Counted from the stretch's first letter, positions 1-8,329 are shown. The stretch is DNA of 53,700 nt from JAXGQD01 sp964574395 (GCA_964574395.1 CAZNNL010000005.1:1-53700); one strand, 5' to 3'. Notes: generated by a model from the letters alone, not told the origin. Numbers and translations: made by a program.

Positions 1-2
1 TA

Positions 3-407
3 ATGAAGGGCAGAAACAGCATTGTAAGACGAGAGTTCAGCGAATTCTTAACACCGGAAGATGAAAGCAAAATCAAGGCGATATTTGAAAGAGATGATAT
101 AAAACCGGATGACGATATCAATACATCTGTTGATCAAACTAAAAGCTTATCTGCCAACATTGCGTGGGGGTTAGAATATCCCACTATTGATGGAGATGGA
201 CGCACAGAGCATGGTGAGCCACAAGCTTTGCTGATGAATGGTCTTTTGGCACCCGATTAAGGTCTGTTTCCCAAATATGCTGGTGGGAGGTATGATTTTG
301 CCAATACTACCTTTATTGTTAGTCGTGGCTTGGCGCGCGAGAGCACTAGAATTCCGCGTATTTTCAATCCCCCCGAACTTGTAATCATTCATGTGGGGAG
401 CAAATGA
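3..407 (+). pseudogene. decayed 3' part of a metallophosphoesterase gene
   Basis: Read as one frame, this stretch is interrupted by a TAA at 258-260. After the stop the same frame runs on to a TGA at 405-407 and encodes GLFPKYAGG, then TTFIVSRGL, then FNPPELVIIHV. These match the C-terminal end of YkuE-like metallophosphoesterases, where the usual text is 'GLxAPxQGxFPKYxxG ... VSRGLG ... FNxPELVxI'. The stop sits exactly where the family has Gln, so a CAA to TAA change explains it. The expected GHxHGGQ metal-binding motif just upstream is garbled (RTEHGEPQ), and the first 60 or so residues are not recognisable. The gene appears to start before the window or to be a fragment. The reading of the C-terminal part is firm; the family name is inferred from memory of the motif. 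Confidence 0.6.
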
Positions 408-465
408 TTAGATTTTGGTATGATGATGTGGCTCATAGCAATACGAATGCGAGAAGGTTTATTCT

Positions 466-1239
466 ATGAAGAATACAGAACACAGCTACAATAAGTTAGC
501 TCAATATTATGATGCTTTCCAGAATGAAGCAGAGCTGGAGCAAACGGTTCAGGCAATCATAGGACTATGTGATCTACACCTAAGACCAGATGGCAAGTCG
601 GAAATTTTGAGATTAACTGACTTGGGTTGTGGAACAGGCAGCCTGGCGATTCGATTGGCCGAGTATGATTTCCAAATCACGGCGGTGGATATTTCCTTTG
701 CTATGCTTCAAGAATTAGAAAAAAAGCGTCAGAAGCTACCGAAAAATCAGCAAGAGAGAATTTATTTTATTAAGGACGACATTACGTTGTGTCGTCTTGC
801 AGAACAGCAAGATATGCTTATTTCAATGACTGACAGTTTAAACCATCTGCCTCCAGAATCGATGATGAAACTGTTTGAAACCGCAGCACAAAATTTACGT
901 AGTGGTGGACTTTTTCTTTTTGATCTTTTGCATTTAAAATTTTTGGCAAAAAACCGCGGCAACCAAACCTTCTTCTCGGAGCTTGGTTTGAACACAACAC
1001 AAGCTGATCTTTCCATGGTTTGGAAAAACAAGTGGCAGCCCTCAACTGCAACAGCTGTTTCTAAATTTACTTTCTTCGAACGAATCGAAGGGACTGACCA
1101 CTACCAACGCAGCACAGATGAAATTGTGGAGTACTATCATGATGTGAAAACTATCACGTATCTCTGGGACGGTGTGTTCGAACTCGTTAGTACGAAAGAT
1201 ACAGCTGAAAGACGTTTCTTTGTTCTCAAGCGTATGTGA
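466..1239 (+). CDS. class I SAM-dependent methyltransferase
   Basis: A 257-residue protein with the seven-strand methyltransferase fold signature. Motif I is DLGCGTGSL at residues 52-60, followed by the acidic ribose-binding AVDIS at 73-77. A hydrophobic strand with GGLFLFDLL near 147-155 is the usual motif after the 'LRPGG' turn. The N-terminal YNKLAQYYDAF is typical of the small-molecule methyltransferases of the BioC/UbiE-like group. The substrate cannot be told from the sequence. The start is supported by AGAAGG at 452-457, eight to nine bases before the ATG. It stands alone between a decayed gene and the repeat region ahead of the ATPase. Confidence 0.85.
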   Translation: MKNTEHSYNKLAQYYDAFQNEAELEQTVQAIIGLCDLHLRPDGKSEILRLTDLGCGTGSLAIRLAEYDFQITAVDISFAMLQELEKKRQKLPKNQQERIYFIKDDITLCRLAEQQDMLISMTDSLNHLPPESMMKLFETAAQNLRSGGLFLFDLLHLKFLAKNRGNQTFFSELGLNTTQADLSMVWKNKWQPSTATAVSKFTFFERIEGTDHYQRSTDEIVEYYHDVKTITYLWDGVFELVSTKDTAERRFFVLKRM

Positions 1240-1276
1240 ATTCAAGCACTTGGAGAATATTTTGCAAAAACTATTC

Positions 1277-1413
1277 GTCTGAAAAGGAATCGAATTCCGA
1301 AAAAGTCGCTTTACAATTTGCCGAAGCGCGTCTAATATGGAATTGAATTCCGAAATAGACGATGATGCTATCTAAAATATCCGTCTAAAATGGAATTAAA
1401 CTCCTAAATGGTC
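1277..1413 (+). repeat. three 31-bp palindromic boxes, 53-bp period
   Basis: Boxes begin at 1277, 1330 and 1383, exactly 53 bp apart, and each spans 31 bp. The middle box is the best palindrome: GTCTA (1330-1334) and TAGAC (1356-1360) flank GGAATTGAATTCC (1339-1351). Box 1 (1277-1307) and box 3 (1383-1413) keep GTCT, GGAAT and TCC in register but are degenerate. The 22-bp gaps between boxes are unrelated to each other. A 53-bp period is five helical turns, so all three boxes face the same side of the DNA. Box 2 overlaps the proposed -10 element and box 3 abuts the ribosome binding site of the next gene. I read them as operators. Confidence 0.7.
1310..1338 (+). promoter_or_regulatory. promoter of the DUF4143 ATPase gene
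   Basis: TTTACA at 1310-1315 and TAATAT at 1333-1338 are separated by 17 bp. The -10 element lies inside the left arm of the second palindromic box, so a protein bound there would block the promoter. Confidence 0.55.
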
Positions 1414-1426
1414 GGAGGTTAATTTG

Positions 1427-2647
1427 ATGTATATTACGAGAAGTATAGAGCCTGTGCTCGTAGACATGGCCAAAACATTCAAAGTTCTTTTGGTTACGGG
1501 AGCTAGACAAGTTGGAAAATCAACTACTTTAGAGCACCTGTTCGCGCATGAAGGCTACGAGTATGTCACGCTTGATGATGTGATTGAGCTTGAAATTGCT
1601 CAAAGAGATCCAAAGGCCTTTTTTTTAAACCATCCAGGAAAATTAATAATCGATGAAGTTCAGTACGCACCTGCTCTCTTTCGTGAAATTAAGTTCCGAG
1701 TTGATAAAAAGAGCGAGTATGGGCAATATATATTGACTGGCTCTCAGACATTTTCACTCATGTCAGGAGTTACGGAAAGTTTGGCGGGCCGCGTTGGCAT
1801 TGTTCAGTTGAGCGGGCTTTCGTTAACGGAAATATTACACAAAAACTATCGAGGACCATTTATTCCAACGGATGCTTACCTAAAACAAAATACATCATTT
1901 ACTAGTACATCGAATATTTGGGAGCACATATTCCGTGGCAGCTTACCCGAACTTACAAAGAATCCTGATATACCAAGTAACCGCTATTATGCTTCGTATG
2001 TTAGCGCCTATATTGAGAGAGACGTAAGAACGATAACCAATGTGAAAGATCTTGGTCTTTTTGCTCAATTTGTTAGAGTTTTAGCTGCGAGGGTTTCTCA
2101 GTTATTGAATTACACTGAGATTGCAAAAGAACTGAGCGTCGATAGCAAAACTGTAAAATCTTGGATATCTATATTAGAAGCATCGGGTATCATTGTGTTA
2201 GTTTACCCGTTTTCTAATAATCGCTTAACGCGCATAATTAAATCACCCGTCTTGTATTTTATGGACACTGGATTGGTAGCCTACTTGTTAAATTGGACTT
2301 CATCGGAAACACTGATGAAAGGACCTATGTCCGGCGCAATATTTCAGTGCTTTGCTGTCAGTGAAATAATCAAGTCATTTTATAATGCAGGAATTATTAA
2401 TCCTCCAATCAGTTTTTACCGAGATAAAGATCAAAACGAAATAGATTTAATCATCGAATCGTCAGGTATCCTTTATCCAATCGAAATAAAGCAAACGACC
2501 TCTCCGAATCCCAAAATGTCAAAACATTTTAAGCTCTTAGAAAAGGCCGAAGGATTCACCGTTGGCAATGAAATTATTTTGTGTCAAGTAGAGAAGCGCA
2601 GGTATTTAACAGAAAACTTGATTGCTTTGCCGATAAGTATGCTTTGA
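1427..2647 (+). CDS. AAA+ ATPase with DUF4143 domain
   Basis: A 406-residue ATPase of the widespread AAA_14/DUF4143 family. The Walker A motif is GARQVGKST (residues 25-33) and Walker B is KLIIDEVQ (72-79). A winged-helix-like segment, NYTEIAKELSVDSKTVKSW, lies mid-protein (about residues 227-245). The C-terminal DUF4143 part resembles a restriction-endonuclease fold and keeps a D-x(n)-E-x-K pattern: 'NEIDLII' followed by 'PIEIKQT'. The cellular role of this family is not settled. I place the start at the ATG at 1427 because GGAGG (1414-1418) is eight bases before it; a TTG at 1424 is too close. The internal helix-turn-helix and the three operator-like boxes directly upstream make self-regulation plausible. 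Confidence 0.85.
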   Translation: MYITRSIEPVLVDMAKTFKVLLVTGARQVGKSTTLEHLFAHEGYEYVTLDDVIELEIAQRDPKAFFLNHPGKLIIDEVQYAPALFREIKFRVDKKSEYGQYILTGSQTFSLMSGVTESLAGRVGIVQLSGLSLTEILHKNYRGPFIPTDAYLKQNTSFTSTSNIWEHIFRGSLPELTKNPDIPSNRYYASYVSAYIERDVRTITNVKDLGLFAQFVRVLAARVSQLLNYTEIAKELSVDSKTVKSWISILEASGIIVLVYPFSNNRLTRIIKSPVLYFMDTGLVAYLLNWTSSETLMKGPMSGAIFQCFAVSEIIKSFYNAGIINPPISFYRDKDQNEIDLIIESSGILYPIEIKQTTSPNPKMSKHFKLLEKAEGFTVGNEIILCQVEKRRYLTENLIALPISML

Positions 2648-2749
2648 ACTTTCATCAAGGTTTTAGTCTGTGCTGAGACATTAGACGATTCTCAGCAACT
2701 ATTTAATGTAAGTCGTTAATTGATTAACAGACCATTTTTTCTTATACCC

Positions 2750-2798
2750 TTGACAGGCTAATAAATGTTAGCTAAAATATGGCTAACAAACATTAGCC
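2750..2798 (+). promoter_or_regulatory. promoter with two TetR-type operators
   Basis: TTGACA (2750-2755) and TAAAAT (2773-2778) are 17 bp apart. The spacer itself is an inverted repeat, GCTAA-N6-TTAGC (2757-2772), and a second copy, GGCTAA-N6-TTAGCC (2781-2798), lies just after the -10. The two sites share GGCTAAYAAAYRTTAGCC. A TetR-family gene is the second gene of the transcript, so this is a likely autorepression site. Confidence 0.75.
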
Positions 2799-2816
2799 AT
2801 GTGAAAGGATACAATA

Positions 2817-3212
2817 ATGATGGATCTATTTTTCGGGAGTTTATGGGCCAAAGTTTCAACCGCACTTGTAATCATCGTCGGTATTTTTATAGCCTACAAT
2901 TTTTTTCAGAGGGACCATATAAAAAATTGGCGAGTCAGAATTATTGTTTTGTTTTTTATGGGTTTGGCGCTTTGCTTTGGAGCAGTCTTTAGAGATGGCT
3001 ATATCGATAGTTTGACCGGCGGTCAAGGCTTGTTCGCCCTTGAATCATTCCAAATTACACTAGCGAGTATTTTAGGCGGACTAATTCTTCTCACAATGAT
3101 CGTTAGTTTTTTCCTAAAAAATCAGCAACATCTAAGGCTAGCATTCTTTTTTCTTTCCATCATAATTATCATAAAGATAATCACGATTGAATTGTCTCGG
3201 ATTTTGATGTAG
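2817..3212 (+). CDS. small four-helix membrane protein
   Basis: A 131-residue very hydrophobic protein with four predicted membrane segments, roughly residues 10-27, 41-57, 77-98 and 106-128. I do not recognise the family. It starts at the first of two adjacent ATG codons, with AAAGGA seven bases upstream. It is the first gene after a promoter carrying two TetR-type operators and is followed eight bases later by a tetR gene. The target of the regulator is therefore probably this protein. Small membrane proteins next to TetR regulators are often transport or stress proteins, but nothing in the sequence fixes the function. Confidence 0.7.
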   Translation: MMDLFFGSLWAKVSTALVIIVGIFIAYNFFQRDHIKNWRVRIIVLFFMGLALCFGAVFRDGYIDSLTGGQGLFALESFQITLASILGGLILLTMIVSFFLKNQQHLRLAFFFLSIIIIIKIITIELSRILM

Positions 3213-3220
3213 GTGAGAAG

Positions 3221-3841
3221 ATGAAGTCAACTAAAGACAAGATAATGGAACAAGCATTAGAACTATTTTCTACAAAAGGTTATGACGGCGTTTCTGTCCA
3301 AGAAATAGCTGAGGCGGTCGGCATAAAAGCTCCTTCGCTCTACAAACACTTTCGCTCTAAGCAAGATATATTTGATTCAATTTTGGCAAAAGCAAGCGCG
3401 CGTTACAAAACCCAAGCACAAAATCTGAATCTGGATGGTTTCAACGCACTACACGACTGGCAAAGCTACAAAACTATCAGCCAAGATGAACTTGTCACAC
3501 TAGGTAAAAATCTATTTCTTTATTTTCTGCACGACGAAGTTATTGCCAAAACTCGCCGCATGCTCAGTTTGGAGCAATATAATAATTCGGATCTAGCCAA
3601 AATCTACGCCACAAACTACATCGACGAGCCATTAACTTACCAATCGCAGCTTTTTCTTTTCCTAAACCAAGGGGATGTTGAAGTATTCCAAAACGATATC
3701 ATGGCACTGCACTTTTATGCTCCCATCTATCTCATGCTCATCCTGTGCGATACCCAAACAGAAAGAGAAGATGAAGCCTTAGAAACAATCGAAAGACACA
3801 TTCGACAATTTTCGAAAATTTATAGGCGCGAGTTGCTGTGA
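3221..3841 (+). CDS. TetR/AcrR family transcriptional regulator
   Basis: A 206-residue regulator. The N-terminal 50 residues give the classic TetR DNA-binding domain: KIMEQALELFSTKGYDGVSV, then QEIAEAVGIKAPSLYKHF and RSKQDIF. The C-terminal ligand-binding half is variable and does not show its ligand. The start follows AGGTGAGAAG directly after the stop of the membrane protein gene, so the two are co-transcribed. The pair of GGCTAA-N6-TTAGCC palindromes at 2757-2798 is the likely binding site. Confidence 0.9.
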   Translation: MKSTKDKIMEQALELFSTKGYDGVSVQEIAEAVGIKAPSLYKHFRSKQDIFDSILAKASARYKTQAQNLNLDGFNALHDWQSYKTISQDELVTLGKNLFLYFLHDEVIAKTRRMLSLEQYNNSDLAKIYATNYIDEPLTYQSQLFLFLNQGDVEVFQNDIMALHFYAPIYLMLILCDTQTEREDEALETIERHIRQFSKIYRRELL

Positions 3842-3892
3842 ATTAATTCGAATGTTATTTGAAAGTTGGCACTACACGAACTGCAAGCGGTA

Positions 3893-4069
3893 CACAATGG
3901 ACAAAAAAGGTGACTCCCGTAAGGCAACCCTTACGGGACTAGTGTTTTTTGGCCAAAGAATAAGGCACAATGGACAAAAAAGGTGACTCCCGTAAGACAG
4001 CCCCTACGGGACTAGTGTTTTTTGGCCAGAGACAGAGCAATGTGGACAAAAAAGATGACTCCCGTGTGC
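3893..4069 (+). repeat. tandem 73-bp terminator-like repeats
   Basis: Two near-identical 73-bp units (3893-3965 and 3966-4038) are followed by a shortened, diverged third (about 4037-4069). Each full unit has A6, a GC-rich hairpin and T6. In unit 1 the stem is CCCGTAAGG (3916-3924) paired with CCTTACGGG (3929-3937) around a CAAC loop. Unit 2 keeps the outer CCCGTA/TACGGG stem with changes in the middle. Because A-runs precede and T-runs follow, the hairpin can end transcription from either side. It lies between the convergent tetR and yihY genes. The stretch 3842-4143 holds no gene I can support. Confidence 0.8.
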
Positions 4070-4143
4070 GTAAAAGTTATCCACCCTTTACTCCGCAAAA
4101 AAACCAATCCAAACAAACTAGTCTAACCAAATCAATCTACAGC

Positions 4144-5076
4144 TCAAGATTTCATCTCCACAATAGTCGTCCCATCATCGTTTAGCGTCACTTCAGCGGC
4201 TTCGGGAGCACTTTTCGGTGTACCAATTAATGCTCGGGAGCCATACTTGTTGCTGTAAACTTGCGTAAACTCGGCACCAAACAAAATTAGTTGAGCTGAA
4301 TAATAAACCCAAACCAGCAAAACTAAAATTGATCCTGCGGCTCCAAAACTTGAACCTACATCGCTATTGCCCAAATACAAGCCAATGGCATATTTGCCGA
4401 TATTAAAGAGGACAGAAGTGAAAAAAGCACCTACCCATACGTCTTTCCATGGAATTTTTATGTCTGGCAAAAATTTATAAATGAAGGCAAACAAAAGCAT
4501 TATTAAACCAATCGAAAGTATTTGATTAAAGATTTGAATAACAATAGCAAGGATGGCGTTATCGCTGCTTAGCCTAGAGGTTAAAGCACTCAGTGCTGTA
4601 CTGACAAAGAGTGATACTAAAAGTAAAAAGCCAATTACTAGAATACCAGTCAATGAAATGGCACGCACTTTGACCATACCTTTAAGGCCTTTAAAGCGTT
4701 CTTCCGTTATTCCCCATGCTACATTTAGCGCATCTTTTAATTCTACAAAAACCCCTGTTGCGCCAAAAATAGCTGTGGCGATTCCAATAATAGCGGCGAT
4801 TCTGCTCGTGGCTGGTTTGCTAGCCGCTTCGATGATCGATTTAAAAACTTCACCGCCAGAATCGCCAACCAAACTGACCACCTGCGCCAAAAAAAGTTGG
4901 CTAGCGTTACCATCTCTATAAATCCAACCTAAAATAGTCAACACTACTACAACCAAAGGCGCTAATGAAAAGATGGTGTAGTAGGAAAGCGCAGCAGCTA
5001 GGCGTGACGCTTTGTCCTTCTTCCATTCTCCAAATGTTTCTTTTAATAATCCGATAAAAATCTTTATTTTTTTCAT
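4144..5076 (-). CDS. YihY/virulence factor BrkB family membrane protein
   Basis: A 310-residue integral membrane protein. The N-terminal amphipathic stretch is followed by the family hallmark KASRLAAALSYYTIFSLAPL (about residues 21-40). About six membrane segments follow, with the conserved GATGVFVELKDALNVAWG near 105-122 and 'LVWVYYSAQLILFGAEFTQVY' shortly before the soluble tail. The family was once called ribonuclease BN, which is not supported. Its molecular role is unknown. A run of Gs a few bases before the ATG serves as ribosome binding site. It converges on the tetR unit and shares the bidirectional terminator repeats at its 3' end. Confidence 0.9.
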   Translation of the reverse strand: MKKIKIFIGLLKETFGEWKKDKASRLAAALSYYTIFSLAPLVVVVLTILGWIYRDGNASQLFLAQVVSLVGDSGGEVFKSIIEAASKPATSRIAAIIGIATAIFGATGVFVELKDALNVAWGITEERFKGLKGMVKVRAISLTGILVIGFLLLVSLFVSTALSALTSRLSSDNAILAIVIQIFNQILSIGLIMLLFAFIYKFLPDIKIPWKDVWVGAFFTSVLFNIGKYAIGLYLGNSDVGSSFGAAGSILVLLVWVYYSAQLILFGAEFTQVYSNKYGSRALIGTPKSAPEAAEVTLNDDGTTIVEMKS

Positions 5077-5323
5077 CGTATACCCCCAAGTAGTGCAACG
5101 GCTTAATGCTTAGTTTTTGCCAAGATAAAATGCTTTATGTAATAGTCTTACTTCTTCTGCTAAATCCGGAACAGGGCCGTCAACGACCGTGTCGCGAATT
5201 ACTTCTTATATCCTAGCACCCGCGGCAGCAACATAAAACTACAATCCAGCGTATAATTGTAGATGTATATAAAGCTCTAAATATGCATGAATGCCACATC
5301 TACAAAAGGCTTGGAGGTAAAAT

Positions 5324-6142
5324 ATGCAGGTAATAGAATTAAATAATGGGGTAAAAATCCCTCAGCTTGGACTAGGCGTGTACTTAGCGGAAGATGGGCA
5401 AGAAACAATAGATGCAGTCAAATGGGCGCTTGAAGCGGGCTATCGTCATATCGATACTGCGATGATTTACGAAAACGAAAAAGGTGTTGGTATTGGCATT
5501 AAAGAAAGTAAGATTCCGCGCGAAGAGATTTTCCTAACCACTAAACTCTGGAATGAGGATATCCGTCAGGGTCGTGCCAAAGAAGCATTTCAGGAAAGTC
5601 TAAGCGCTCTACAAACTGACTACATTGACTTATACCTAACCCATTGGCCGGCGGATGGCTTTGAACAAGCTTGGACAGAGTTAGAAGAAATCTATCAGTC
5701 TGGCAAAATCAAAGCAATCGGCGTAAGCAACTTCCATCCCACACATTTCGAACGTCTCGAAAAAATCGCTAAGATCGTTCCCGCCGTCAATCAAATTGAA
5801 TCGCATCCCTATTTCAGTAATCAGGACTTGATTGATTTTTGCCACAACAAAGGCATTGCTGTAGAAGTATGGAGTCCACTTGGGGGTACGGGAGGGAATT
5901 TACTCAAAGACAAATTACTAAATGCGCTTGCTGATAAGTATGGCAAAACCCCAGCCCAAATCGCGCTCCGTTGGCAAATTCAACGACAGGTCATCGTTAT
6001 CCCTAAGTCCGTGAGACAAGAGCGCATCCTCTCAAACATGCAAGTCTTTGACTTCGTTATCGAAGATGAAGACATGGTTGCTATCAATCAACTCAATCGT
6101 AACGAGCGCGTCGGCGATGATCCTGAAAACTTCGATTTCTGA
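5324..6142 (+). CDS. aldo/keto reductase
   Basis: A 272-residue NADPH-dependent reductase with a TIM barrel fold. The catalytic tetrad is visible: Asp in GYRHIDTAMIYENE (with the Tyr in the same motif), Lys in FLTTKLW and His in DLYLTHWP. The C-terminal IPKSVRQERILSN is the cofactor phosphate-binding loop. Length and motifs match the 2,5-diketo-gluconate reductase/YvgN-type subgroup of bacterial AKRs that reduce small aldehydes such as methylglyoxal. GGAGG lies six bases before the ATG. It converges with a VOC-family gene of the minus strand with only 13 bp between them. The physiological substrate cannot be told. Confidence 0.92.
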   Translation: MQVIELNNGVKIPQLGLGVYLAEDGQETIDAVKWALEAGYRHIDTAMIYENEKGVGIGIKESKIPREEIFLTTKLWNEDIRQGRAKEAFQESLSALQTDYIDLYLTHWPADGFEQAWTELEEIYQSGKIKAIGVSNFHPTHFERLEKIAKIVPAVNQIESHPYFSNQDLIDFCHNKGIAVEVWSPLGGTGGNLLKDKLLNALADKYGKTPAQIALRWQIQRQVIVIPKSVRQERILSNMQVFDFVIEDEDMVAINQLNRNERVGDDPENFDF

Positions 6143-6155
6143 TTTCTATAGCTAA

Positions 6156-6518
6156 TCATTTCGCTTCTTCGAAAAGCTGAATTTGTAAGCCATCAGGGTC
6201 ATTGATAAAGAAAAAGTGCGTCTTCGGGTTGGGCGAAATCAATTCTGAATGCTCAATCCCTAGCGCAGCCATCTTGCTCATGTAAGCGCGTGCGTCGGGG
6301 ACGGCAAAGCCAAGGGAGAGGCCCGAGGAGCGGAGGGTGGTTTTGCCATCATAAATCAGCTCAACTTCCGTATCGCCCTCTTTGTCATGCAGGAAGACAA
6401 ATTCACGTCCGTCAGGGCTGGTAAAGCGCTGTGCAATCTTTAAATCAAGAATCTCTTGATAAAATGTTAACGATTTCTCAAGATTTTTCACATATATCGT
6501 GCAATGAACAAATTTCAT
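6156..6518 (-). CDS. VOC family (glyoxalase I-like) protein
   Basis: A 120-residue protein with the two beta-alpha-beta-beta-beta modules of the vicinal oxygen chelate fold: KFVHCTIYVKNLEKSLTFYQ at the N-terminus and FFFINDPDGLQIQLFE at the C-terminus. Possible metal ligands are the His of VHCT, the Glu of VELIYD and the Glu of QLFEE, as in lactoylglutathione lyase. The real start is the ATG at 6518: TTGGAG sits six bases upstream of it, and the upstream TTG codon is part of that ribosome binding site. Next to an aldo/keto reductase, a role in methylglyoxal handling is possible but not shown. Confidence 0.82.
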   Translation of the reverse strand: MKFVHCTIYVKNLEKSLTFYQEILDLKIAQRFTSPDGREFVFLHDKEGDTEVELIYDGKTTLRSSGLSLGFAVPDARAYMSKMAALGIEHSELISPNPKTHFFFINDPDGLQIQLFEEAK

Positions 6519-6609
6519 ACAAAACTCCAAATCATCTGCGTTTTAGACCGCTTAAGTGCTAGAATACTAGCTTAATGGATCTTAATTGACCGTATAGGGG
6601 GAAAAAACA

Positions 6610-7755
6610 ATGTCTACTTCAAATGATACTGGCAAAACCGAACCCACGCCACCCAAATCTGGCATAATCGCTTTCCTAAACCGCAAGAATGTCTATATCT
6701 CATTCAAACGCTACGGAATAGATGCCCTAAGCGCAATGGCTCTGGGCCTTTTCGCATCATTGCTCATCGGGACCATCATGTCAACGCTCGGCACACAGCT
6801 CAGCAATGCCCTTGGCAGTAATGCGTTTTTTGATGTACTCATCGAAGCAGGCAAATTCGCTTCCCAAGCCACGGGTCCAGCGATGGCGGTTTCCATTGGT
6901 TATGCCCTTCAAGCGCCACCTTTAGTCATGTTCACATTGGCAGGCGTCGGTGTGGCGGCTAACTCTTTAGGCGGAGCAGGTGGGCCATTGGCCGTTCTTG
7001 TCGTTGCAGTTTTCGCGTGTGAGTTTGGCAAAATCGTCTCCAAAGAAACGAAAGTCGACATCATCGTCACCCCCTTCGTCACTATGTTCGTCGGTGGCGT
7101 CCTCGCCATGTGGTGGGCACCAGCTATCGGGCAGGGGGCTACAGCAGTTGGCTCAGCCATTATGTGGGCAACAGAGCGCCAACCATTCGTCATGGGTGTG
7201 CTTGTCTCAGTTATAGTTGGTGTTGCGCTGACTTTGCCGATATCCTCAGCTGCTATTTGTGCAGCTTTAGGTTTGGTTGGCATGGCTGGCGGGGCTGCCG
7301 TCGCAGGTTGTTGTGCGCAGATGGTTGGTTTTGCCGTCATGTCCTTTAAAGAAAACCGCTGGGGTGGCTTAGTGGCCCAGGGCTTAGGGACTTCCATGCT
7401 GCAGATGGGGAACATCATGCGCAACCCCCGCGTTTGGATTCCGCCTACTTTGGCTTCAGCCGTGACAGGTCCGATTGCGACCTTGGTGTTTAAACTTCAA
7501 ATGAACGGGGCACCGCTGTCGTCGGGCATGGGAACCTCAGGTTTAGTTGGGCAAATCGGCGTAATCACCGGTTGGTTTACGCCATCAGAGGCTGCGTTGG
7601 AAGCAGGAGCTGTAGCGATTACACCGAGTGTTAATGATTGGCTGGGATTGGTTTTGATAAGTTTCGTTTTGCCAGCATTATTGACATTATTATTCGCCTA
7701 TCCCATGCGCAAAAAAGGCTGGATCAAAGAAGGGGACTTAAAGTTAGATCTTTGA
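6610..7755 (+). CDS. PTS_EIIC_2-like membrane permease
   Basis: A 381-residue polytopic membrane protein, Gly- and Ala-rich, with about nine or ten membrane segments. It matches the family annotated as PTS transporter subunit IIC (PTS_EIIC_2). Signature stretches include SIGYALQAPPLVMFTLAGVG, GAGGPLAVLVVAVFACEFGK and MGTSGLVGQIGVITGW near the C-terminus. No EIIA or EIIB domain is present in the protein or its neighbours, so sugar phosphorylation is unproven and the substrate is unknown. AGGGGG before the ATG serves as ribosome binding site. Confidence 0.8.
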   Translation: MSTSNDTGKTEPTPPKSGIIAFLNRKNVYISFKRYGIDALSAMALGLFASLLIGTIMSTLGTQLSNALGSNAFFDVLIEAGKFASQATGPAMAVSIGYALQAPPLVMFTLAGVGVAANSLGGAGGPLAVLVVAVFACEFGKIVSKETKVDIIVTPFVTMFVGGVLAMWWAPAIGQGATAVGSAIMWATERQPFVMGVLVSVIVGVALTLPISSAAICAALGLVGMAGGAAVAGCCAQMVGFAVMSFKENRWGGLVAQGLGTSMLQMGNIMRNPRVWIPPTLASAVTGPIATLVFKLQMNGAPLSSGMGTSGLVGQIGVITGWFTPSEAALEAGAVAITPSVNDWLGLVLISFVLPALLTLLFAYPMRKKGWIKEGDLKLDL

Positions 7756-7846
7756 TTTCTACCTTGGGGACAAATGGTGTTATGATTAAATTGTTAAGAA
7801 ATCTGTTTCTGCTTTTGTGCATCGTAAGCAATGAGAGGTTTTTATT

Positions 7847-8329
7847 ATGGCAAAGAACAATCATTTCAAGAGAATCTTCCTTCTTGTTTCTCTGAGTCTG
7901 TTGCTGTGCTTGTCTGCTTGTGCTAAGCAAATTGCTAGTGATAATAGTGCATTGGAAGGCACTTATTCTGAAAAAGTGAAAGTTACAGGTTCTTTTTCTG
8001 CACAAGTCAGAGAATTAGTGCCTGATTATGTTCTTGATGGTAAAACCCCGCGTTTGGCTTTAGTAACGCTTTTTCAGTCAAATGCTTTTCTTGTACCCTT
8101 GGATTCTGATTTGATTGAACAACTAAGCCCTGGAAAAATTTACGAATTCCAATTAGAAGAAAAGATGTTAGATGGCGCGGCAGCCAAGGCTTATCAAGCA
8201 ACGCGTGACGCAGGTCTGATCAGCATGGACACTGCACTTAATAGTTTCCATTTGAAGGTGATTTCAGTGGAAGAACGGTCTGATTATGGAACAGAGGATG
8301 GCTTGCAAATGAGTCAAATTAGCCCATAG
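7847..8329 (+). CDS. small predicted lipoprotein of unknown function
   Basis: A 160-residue protein with a lipoprotein signal peptide: basic MAKNNHFKR, a hydrophobic core, and lipobox CLSAC with the acylated Cys at residue 25. The mature part is about 135 residues and has no motif I recognise. AGAGG lies eight bases before the ATG. It is followed 32 bp later by the MsrA-MsrB lipoprotein, and the two are probably co-transcribed, which hints at a shared role at the outer face of the membrane. Confidence 0.75.
   Translation: MAKNNHFKRIFLLVSLSLLLCLSACAKQIASDNSALEGTYSEKVKVTGSFSAQVRELVPDYVLDGKTPRLALVTLFQSNAFLVPLDSDLIEQLSPGKIYEFQLEEKMLDGAAAKAYQATRDAGLISMDTALNSFHLKVISVEERSDYGTEDGLQMSQISP

Noticed and set aside
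1277..1413. Three regularly spaced repeats suggested a small CRISPR array
   Set aside because: Gaps are only 22 bp, repeats are degenerate palindromes, the set overlaps a promoter and ribosome binding site, and no cas gene is present.
2672..2696. Hairpin GCTGAGA/TCTCAGC after the DUF4143 ATPase gene as a terminator
   Set aside because: No T-run follows it.
3970..4185. Open frame of about 71 codons across the tandem repeats
   Set aside because: It lies over terminator-like repeats, has no ribosome binding site, and its product just mirrors the repeat.
6519..6530. Longer VOC protein from an upstream TTG
   Set aside because: That TTG is part of the TTGGAG ribosome binding site for the ATG at 6518.
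6909..7424. Long minus-strand frame inside the permease gene
   Set aside because: Antisense to a well-supported membrane protein; composition is that of a shadow frame and no ribosome binding site precedes it.
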